Positions 58,001-64,000 of a stretch of DNA of 64,000 nt are shown here, one piece after another. Numbering within the stretch: position 1 is the first letter of the stretch; each line of letters opens with the position of its first letter. This DNA comes from Brienomyrus brachyistius (Eukaryota > Chordata > Actinopteri > Osteoglossiformes > Mormyridae). The notes beneath the pieces are model-generated. The model had not been told where the DNA came from and made no database searches. It saw only the letters and a program-made list of their open reading frames with translations. The DNA lies in NCBI RefSeq assembly GCF_023856365.1, contig NC_064549.1, positions 9,317,608 through 9,381,607 on the forward strand, given 5' to 3'. The translations under genes were made by a program, and so were the position numbers.

Positions 58001-59283
58001 TCGACGACAGGGTGGTGTTTGCCGGGAAACTGGAGAAGAATGATCTGTCCATCACCATCTCTGACGTCCAGCTGTCCGACAGTGGGATCTACAAGTGTTA
58101 TGTGCGAAACCCCCCAGACCGGCAGCTGGGCAATGCTTCGATTTTTCTGGATGTCCTCACAGAGTGTAAGGATACTGGGGGTGTGTGTGTGTGTGGGGGG
58201 GTGTAAAGGGGTGGGATACAGATAATTTAAAAGTTAACTTACATAACTATGGCAGATGTTGAACTGGATTCATTTGATCCTGTCCGATGCTTTTGGGAAG
58301 TTATGGGTTGGGGGCCCAGTTCTGCCCCCAGATTTTCACTTCCTCCCAGCTCCCAACTCACCCATACCGAGTATCTGATGTTCTTGATTGGCTGAGAACT
58401 GGGAGGGATCAAAAATGTGGACTGTCTGGGGCGTCCCCTAGGACTGGGTCGGGAAACTGGTCTAGAAAGATGGATGTACAGGGTGTTGGGGGAGGGGGGA
58501 AGGCCCCGTGCATTATGCAATGCAGTAACAGGTAGACAAATTTGGTAAACAAAGCATTCGGGGGTACAGTTGACAACAAGTATAGGTGGCATATATGTGG
58601 CGAGTATATGATCTGAAATTCATTTCTGAAATGGTCAAAAATGCTATATAATAAAGGACGTTCCACATTATTATGAATTATGGCCTCTGTTGCCTGATTA
58701 AATTGCAGTGGAGGTCTAGCCCACCCTGGCATGATGACTCAGCAGAGGTGCATTTTTATTTATTGATGCGACGGCATCTCCGTCCGCTCTGGCTGTTTAC
58801 GGCCCTGCGCTGGCGTAAGCGATGTATGCCCGCTGACTGACCCTCTCTTCTCCTTGCCATCTCCTACAATCAGGCTTTCTGAATTAATAAAGGGCCTTAT
58901 TAAATGACAGTTTAATCCCCTGGCAAATGGTTTAATTGCTGTAGTGAAAAATGATTATGGACGCCCCTGGAAAATAGTGCACTAAAATACGTCCCGCCCC
59001 ACCCCGTCACTCACTCCCTGTTCTACCTCACCCTCCCCCCGCCCTCCCTGGTCTTTTACTGGGCCCCCCTTTTGGGTCCACAGTGCCCCCGCCTCGGGAC
59101 TCCACCATCGCAGTAGTCGTGGGGGCCTCAGTGGGAGGAATTCTGGCGGTGCTCATCCTGTCCATGGTGATCATCAAGTGCGTCCGTCGCCGGAGGAAAC
59201 AAGAGCTCATCTCCGACGAGCAGAAGATGGAAGAGGAAGGGAAGACGGATGCGGAGGGAGGCACCGAGGAGGGTACCAAGTGA
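43627..59283 (+). CDS. scn2b: Voltage-gated sodium channel beta-2 subunit
   Basis: Exons: 43627-43711 (leader, less certain), 56243-56409 and 57955-58165 (V-set halves), 59084-59283 (membrane and tail, TGA); phases 1, 0, 1; about 220 residues against 215 in human. The subunit is a type I Ig protein that binds the channel alpha subunit through a disulfide and alters gating and surface density. Diagnostic stretches are VIALNGTTARLPCTFTSCYK, GIYKCYVRNPPDRQLG, RDSTIAVVVGASVGG and KCVRRRRKQEL followed by an acidic EEEGKTDAEGG tail, all close to human SCN2B. The extra Cys in FTSCY, which links to alpha in mammals, is present. The pair in the human ECNNC loop is missing (here KETLNDTEE). Exon 1 was chosen because it ends in phase 1, has a hydrophobic core (NLSFMAMMIFAM) and a clean GTAAGT donor; it requires a 12.5-kb intron. 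Confidence 0.85.
43909..43950. repeat. (GT)n(TA)n microsatellite
   Basis: GT-rich then TA-rich dinucleotide run, 0.2 kb into SCN2B intron 1. Confidence 0.9.
43951..48380. other. SCN2B intron 1, first part
   Basis: Apart from the repeat at 45265-45430 I see no exon or identifiable element. AT-rich. Confidence 0.4.
45265..45430 (+). mobile_element. Fish dispersed repeat with GAGGAGGCCATTCGGCCC core
   Basis: TAGAACATAAGAAATTTATA, GAGGCCATTCGGCCCATCAA and GCTCGTTTGGGGAGAAC form a block repeated in many ray-finned fish genomes. I cannot assign its class from sequence alone. Confidence 0.5.
48385..48487 (-). mobile_element. V-SINE 3' fragment, minus strand
   Basis: Seven CCAT units, then TTTTCCAAACCGCTTATCCT and CAGAGCCTATCCCGGAAACA, the inverse of the SINE end at 2400-2500. 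Truncated after about 100 bp, as 5'-truncated retroposons often are. Confidence 0.8.
48669..48847. mobile_element. Palindromic MITE, 179 bp
   Basis: Left arm CCCTGTGGCCTGTACTACGA and right arm TCATAGTACAGGCCACAGGG are inverted; pairing continues through GGTTACTGGCTTATC and GTCGGATTTAAGGTA to a loop of about 45 bp. Arm identity is roughly nine in ten. No clear target duplication. Confidence 0.88.
49325..50440 (-). mobile_element. Decayed LTR-retrotransposon fragment (gag/protease-like)
   Basis: On the minus strand near 49326-49436 a frame shows IFGMDLLNAH, a stop, then AILDLALGQL, resembling the end of a retropepsin (ILG-D-L, LDL). Further upstream on the same strand (about 49920-50005) a helical stretch with VELQEVISGIAWLSELNED could be Gag-like. 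Stops and frame changes show it is dead. No LTRs, primer site or reverse transcriptase were identified. Class (Gypsy or other) is open. Confidence 0.35.
51140..51245 (-). mobile_element. V-SINE fragment, minus strand
   Basis: AGAGCCTATCCTGGAGATAC, GGGAACAACCCAGGATGGG and CCATTGCAGGGCACACACAC are the inverse of the SINE 3' half. Confidence 0.7.
51289..51645. mobile_element. CAGTATTGCC...AAATACTG MITE with an internal 38-bp minisatellite
   Basis: The outer ends (CAGTATTGCCTAATCCGGTC and GATTGGGAAATACTG) are inverted and belong to the family at 10174. Between them the arm segment CCCACATTTTTGCTCCCTCC recurs about eight times with a period near 38 bp, alternating between two variants. It generates overlapping open frames of Pro/Ser/His repeats on both strands. 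Confidence 0.85.
52085..52560 (-). mobile_element. L2/Rex-like LINE 3' fragment, frameshifted
   Basis: The minus strand encodes LLKSLHWLPLRHKIDRKILL and YRAPNGLGPKYISDLFESYE in one frame, and PVSSLKSGFKTLLFAAAFQ in another, the C-terminal region of fish L2/Rex-type LINE ORF2. The frame change between them shows decay. The reverse transcriptase core is absent. The 3' flank at 52091-52136 resembles the TTTATTTATA...AATTCAAAGTG repeat tail. Confidence 0.75.
53681..53712. repeat. (GT)n microsatellite
   Basis: Sixteen TG units. Confidence 0.95.
54642..54662. repeat. (GT)n microsatellite
   Basis: About ten TG units at the edge of a GC-rich block. Confidence 0.9.
55041..55072. repeat. (CA)n microsatellite
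   Basis: About sixteen AC units. Confidence 0.95.
56107..56164. repeat. Interstitial telomere-like (TTAGGG)n tract
   Basis: Two short runs of GGGTTA separated by AGAGTTAGTAGTA, about nine units in total, ending 78 bp before SCN2B exon 2. Confidence 0.9.
58305..58465. mobile_element. Palindromic MITE copy in SCN2B intron 3
   Basis: TTCCTCCCAGCTCCCAACTC and AGAACTGGGAGGGATCAAAA are inverted; AATGTGGACTGTCTGGGGCG links it to the 10174 family. Confidence 0.6.
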
Positions 59284-60309
59284 GCATTTCTCTCTCTCCC
59301 GCTTTCTCCTCCTCATTTTCATCTCCCCATAGTGTCCTTACTCTTGTATCTTCAGTAGCTTCCATGGATACCCTGGCAGATCCAGGAGGCCCTGCACTTT
59401 ACAGGAGCCCCTGAGTTAAATGATAAAAGTATATAATGTAAGGGGGCACGAGTGGCCCAAGGTGACGTTCTATCAGGGGGGACCGGAATTTCCTGCTACG
59501 CCCCTGCACACACGCTTGATTAACGGCGAAAACTAATCGAGTGGAAAATCAAAATCTATCACCACCGAGGATTGAAGTGGCAGCGAGCAGAGGTTTACAA
59601 GTCTTGGGGAGGGGGGGGGTGATCTAGCGCAGCCTTCTGGTCAAGGTAGAAAAGAGCCCCATGCAGAAATTATTTGATATGATTCTATGCAAGCCCTCTC
59701 GCCTTTCACATCAAAAATAGCAATATGGAGACAGAGGGTTTCCTGAAATAGGCGTCCCAGAAGCCACCGAGAGATTGGGCAGAACCGGTCCTCATGGGCC
59801 GATGGACCAACTGGATTTCATTTCAAGTATTTCAAGCCGGGAGGAATTCTGGGAACTGTTTGGGCCTCCAGTGGGTCGATCGTACTCGTCCCCCCTCTGC
59901 ACCTTTAGCCATGGGACACTGCTCTCTGTCTACTGGTCCCCTAACTTCTCACCAATACGTCTCTCCTTTCTCCTTCTTTTTCCTTCTTCTCCGTTTTTGT
60001 CTGTGCTGTAACTTTACCAGGCAGCTATAACCGGCCAGCACCGTCCTGGGAAGGCCGAAAGTTTGGTGAAGGCCCTCTTCCCCCCCCCCCTTGCTGGTAA
60101 AGAGATCTATGCCTGGTGATTTCTTTTGTAGTCCTGTGACTATCTAACCCCACCCCTCCCCCGACACAAAATAACAAAATAACCAGCCCGGTTGTCTACC
60201 TACTGTGCTCTCTGCTGGTTTTTCTGCCTCTTGCTCTGACTCGGGGTGGGGGAGCAGTGAATCCCTGCGAGACATATTGTTGGCAGAGGAGCCCTAGCCC
60301 ATGGCATTG

Positions 60310-60470
60310 CAGACATTCCCAGATAGAGCTGTGTGCTACTCTTGTAACTCAACAAGTAAAGCATTGTGCTAACAATGCAAAGGACATGGGTTCACATAAC
60401 CAGGGAGTGGGCTGGAATTTGCATCCTTCCCTCTGCTGTAAGTGATTTTGGATGAAAGCGTGAGATGTAG
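60310..60470 (+). mobile_element. tRNA-derived SINE copy
   Basis: GCATTGTGCTAACAATGCAA, then AGGACATGGGTTCACATAAC at the box B place and GTAAGTGATTTTGGATGAAA near the end, a layout known in fish tRNA SINEs. Confidence 0.55.
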
Positions 60471-62421
60471 AGCTGAATCTCACTGCGCCATAATGTGAAG
60501 TGTGTAAACGTAACACAAGAGGCATTACACCTCTTAGTATCTGTACCCGGCCAAGCTGGCAAATCGAGGTTGTTGTCGCCGTTTTGCCGGTGCAATGTTA
60601 CGCCATTGCTGCAACTTCGTTGCATGACCAAAATGCAGGAACATTGTGCCTCACCGGTGGACCTCGTCGCAGGTTCTGCCCATCCTCAGAACAATGTTCG
60701 TGCAGCTATGAGGCAGTGCTTGTGGTTGTGAGTGGGGGAGGGGGGGCAGTGCTGCTGGCCTAGCTGTTGGGTAGCATTTTGTCACTGTCAGTGCTTGTTT
60801 TTGTGCGATTGTGTAGTTTGTTTGTGTGATGAGCCGTTCCTCAGCCCCCCCCTCCTAAAGACCCTTGGGCGTTGTCTGAGTATGACGACTTTTTTACCGT
60901 CTTTGTGAGCGTTACGTCCTTCTTCCCTCCAGCTACCATGGACATTGGAGCCGTTATCCTGACAGGTGGCCCCGGAAAACAGTGCCAAAAGCTTTGGGTG
61001 TGCTTGTTACTCCACAACACTTAGTGTAACGAGGGAATACAGGTGCAAACGATCGATGTGGCGCCTTGCTTTAGAGTGAAGCACTGACCATAGCAGAAAA
61101 GCTTCGAGAATAGCTACTGGGTCCAGTATCAACAGATTCATGCCAAGACGGGTTCAGACCATTACAAAGATTTCAACTGATTATCTTATTTCGAGCAAAA
61201 TATCAACTGCAAGTATCACTATTATTTTATGCCAAAATTGTCCAGGGATCACATAAGTCAATTAAATAAATTATGTGAGGTGTCACCAGCAGGCACAAAT
61301 GGTTTCCATTGTTCACCTTCTACCCTGTGAATGTTCGTCAGTGTAATTTCTGTTTTAATCTTCATGTTTTTTTCTGTCCAAGGAGATGGTATAATCCTGT
61401 ATGTAGTATCTTGCCTAGTTTCCGACTGGCAGCATGGAGACGGTCTCTGTCGGTGTCGTGTGTGTTTTTCTGCCCTCCTTGGCATGCATTTTGCACTCTT
61501 TCTATTCTGTTCTTTCTGAGACTGAGGACGTACGTCTTCAGTGCCGGCTTTGGCACTTAACTGCTCTTTATTCTCTTCTCGTCTTCCAGACATGCCTACT
61601 CTCTGCCCGAAGACGTCTACTGAATTTTGCTCAAACGGCCATCGCGCGACCCTCATGCCCCACCTTTCCAGCTGCCCCCCTACTCCCCCCCCCATCCATC
61701 ACCATCTTTCACCATCCTCACCTTCCTGTCTCGCTTGGAGGCCACGGACAATAGAAGACGACCAATTAGCAAACCCTTCTCCCTAAGTCGCCCTGCTGAT
61801 CCTTCTTCCAGCGGGAATTTTAGCATAGTCAGGTCACTACTTATTCATTATTCATTTTCTTGACACTGTCGTTTTTTTCTGGGCTATTTTTTTTTCTCTT
61901 CCCACTTTTATGCTCGTTGATTTTTGTTCCTCTTACTATCTGCCTTAGCTTGTTTTTGTTGCTGTTCCCCTGAGCTCTTTGCGTAGAAGTTACTTACTGT
62001 ATGTCTCAGAGCGATATTCCTCGCAGAGCTTAAGTAAACTCTATGCTTGTGTTCCGCGGCCACCGAGTAAATGGACACTGCACAGTGAAAGGCCAAATGA
62101 ACAGGGGCGATTTTTAAAGCAAACCTCTCCCCCTTCGTTCTAGATAGTTATCTGTTTAAACTTGTTTTATCTACTGACCATATCGAGATGTAACTAAGGA
62201 AATCTCTTTTGCCGACTGCCTGATTCTGCGTGTCCGCACACCTCACGACACGCCGCGTTTCACGACAGCGGCAAGCCTTGCGTCCAGACTCTGGTCCCAC
62301 CGTCGTTTGGATGCGTGTTGACGTGAATTTGGACCCATTTGCACTTCTGAGTAAAGGCTGATTTATACTTCAGCGTAGAATCTATACTGTAGCCTGACTC
62401 CCCGAAAATGTAACGTAACTA

Positions 62422-62530
62422 CAGGGTCTCCCAATCCGGTCCCCTGGGACTCGCAGTCGGTCCATGATTTTACTCCCTCTGAGCTCCCTGCCAGACAGTC
62501 CACATCCCCAGGACTGGATTGGGAAAGACC
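62422..62530. mobile_element. Palindromic MITE copy downstream of SCN2B
   Basis: CAGGGTCTCCCAATCCGGTC on the left and CAGGACTGGATTGGGAAAG on the right are inverted; CCAGACAGTCCACAT inside matches the 10174 family. Confidence 0.65.
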
Positions 62531-63324
62531 GGGCTACGGCATAAGCGAAAGCAGTCTTTCTAATATTTCTCCTGCCATGGCATACCTGCCAAAAGGCAGC
62601 GTCTTTCTGCCGATGCCGGTTGAAAAATCTCTGGGCTACTGTGTAGGGCTACGTAGCTACCTACAGTGTTGATTACACGCAGAAATATAATTCAGCCTAA
62701 AGGCAGTAATGTCCACAAGCATGTGGTCCTGTGGGCGAACAGGATATTGTGCTGTGTCTACGGATCTGACCACTGAAGATCTTTAGCATCGTCGCGTGTC
62801 TGTGATCTTCTCTGAATGTGTGAAGCATATTACCCTGAAAATAACGGGGGGTGGATCCCCTTTGTTCCAAACCCAGGGATATCCTGTGTTATCTCTATTG
62901 CTTGCTCACACATATACCTGTACATTAGCTTTATAGCCACTGTAACCCGCTTCAGCATGTGGAGTTTTTGTTTTTTTGATGCATCTAGTAAAATGCATGG
63001 TGCTCTCTAGTTTGGTTCATCATATTACCGGAGCTGTACTTGAAAATAGGCAACATAACCGATTTCCCAGAGAGCCCATCTTTTCCGCAGGTCGTGGCTC
63101 TGCCCAGGTCTGCAGTAACCCATTGCTGTTTTGGCTGTGGTGGCTTCCATCATTCCTGTACAGCTCTCAAGGTTTAAGTAGCTCAGATTGAGGTCAGGCC
63201 CACAGCTGAAGCAAAAACTCCTTGCTGAACCTCCTCCCTACAGACACCTGCTCAGATACACTCACTTGCCATAACCCACAGACACACACACATACACAGA
63301 CTCAGAAACATTTGTAAATATATC

Positions 63325-63525
63325 TTTGTGGGGACTCTTCATGCATTTCTATGGGGAAAACCCTAATCCCAACATGACGCCCTCAACCCCTACCCAGCCC
63401 TATCCTTAACCGCGAGTAACCAAACTAAATACGAGACTTTTTGCATTTTTAAATTTTTTGATTACATTCACAGATCTTTGTGGAACCCTGAAAAATGGTC
63501 CCCACAATGTAATATAAACCTAATC
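63325..63525. mobile_element. GTGGGGAC...GTCCCCAC dispersed repeat
   Basis: Begins TTTGTGGGGACTCTTCATGC and closes with GGTCCCCACAATG; the inner blocks GGGGAAAACCCTAATCCCAA and CCCTATCCTTAACCGCGAGT are common in fish genomes. Short inverted ends suggest a DNA transposon. Confidence 0.6.
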
Positions 63526-63591
63526 CACACATACAGACACACACACTCACTCACACTCACTCACACACATACACACACACACACACACACT
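63526..63591. repeat. CA/CTCA microsatellite
   Basis: ACACAC and ACTC units, directly after the preceding repeat. Confidence 0.9.
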
Positions 63592-64000
63592 CCTAGCACT
63601 GCCCCTCAAAGTCTTAACTGAATACAATAAAAACTTAAATATATAAAGACAAATTCTTAATTCCAATACATTCAGGGAAAAGAACATTGTAACAAGTTCA
63701 ACTATAAATTTAGAAGTACAATTTATAAATCTATATATTTTTACTTTTTAACCAAAAAGAGAATGAATATTATACAGTTTATCCGAGTTACTGCCATTTA
63801 TTACTGCACTCTCTGTCTTAACTGCAGTTTTTCAAATGTCTGGGACTTTTGTCTGCTGTACATGTTGTCTGTGGTACTTTTATACAGCGACTGCAGAGAA
63901 TCCAGGGTTGCAGGAGTGCCTGAGAGTTGTGATACTGGACATATCTGAACCAAGCCATGACTTTGGCCTGTAAATAGCAACTGACTACGAAGGAATTCTA

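Larger units (their letters stand above)
59284..63320. other. SCN2B 3' flank and intergenic DNA
   Basis: Presumably begins with SCN2B 3' UTR. Open frames of 60-145 codons on both strands (for example 61258-61754) lack family motifs and overlap each other. SCN4B would follow SCN2B in mammals, but I found no SCN4B exon here. Confidence 0.45.

Noticed and set aside
61258..61754. 145-codon minus and 106-codon plus frames as a downstream gene such as SCN4B
   Set aside because: No Ig or membrane motif and mutually overlapping; no SCN4B signature seen.

Overview
The window is from a vertebrate nuclear genome, almost certainly a ray-finned (teleost-type) fish. Its genes are split by GT-AG introns. 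Coding exons sit in AT-rich DNA packed with fish-type repeats: tRNA-derived V-SINEs ending in ATGGATGG tails, a 5S rRNA-derived SINE3, palindromic hAT-type MITEs, L2-like LINE tails and long CA/CATA microsatellites. No bacterial gene, CRISPR array or intact autonomous transposon is visible. Exon limits were set by hand from splice sites, intron phase and resemblance to known families; no alignment was run.

The gene content matches the immune and adhesion immunoglobulin cluster next to human CD3 on 11q23 (CD3E, MPZL2, MPZL3, JAML, SCN2B). On the minus strand lie a partial CD3-epsilon-like gene (146-820, continuing beyond base 1), a dead CD3-type leader exon (4471-4540) and a complete CD3 epsilon gene (8175-11062, five exons, ITAM split over the last two). 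On the plus strand follow MPZL2 (12945-23892, five exons), MPZL3 (28277-35781, six exons), a JAML-like gene with one V domain and a YMLM cytoplasmic motif (38335-41791, seven exons), and the sodium-channel beta-2 subunit SCN2B (43627-59283, four exons; the first is less certain).

The four plus-strand genes share one plan: a leader exon ending in phase 1, a V-set domain split after its core Trp by a phase-0 intron, a second V-half ending in phase 1, then a membrane exon. In MPZL2, MPZL3 and JAML-like the membrane exon ends in phase 2. This points to old tandem duplication of one IgSF unit. The CD3 side shows a younger duplication: three leader regions in one orientation, each with the same GGCAGGAAG box about 0.2 kb upstream.

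The rest is introns and intergenic DNA. Notable items are an MPZL2 intron 1 of 7.65 kb with a frameshifted hAT BED-finger remnant, two hAT-type elements with perfect 8-bp target duplications (12047-12371, 30225-30791), SINEs with exact duplications, minisatellites that appear grown from inside a SINE (40123-40374), a MITE (51289-51645) and a SINE3 (6661-6744), decayed LTR and LINE fragments at 49.3-52.6 kb, and an interstitial telomere-like repeat 78 bp before SCN2B exon 2. I see no wholly new system. The most unusual biology is the CD3-epsilon duplication with a long-spaced ITAM, and the single-domain JAML-like receptor that keeps a PI3K-type motif.
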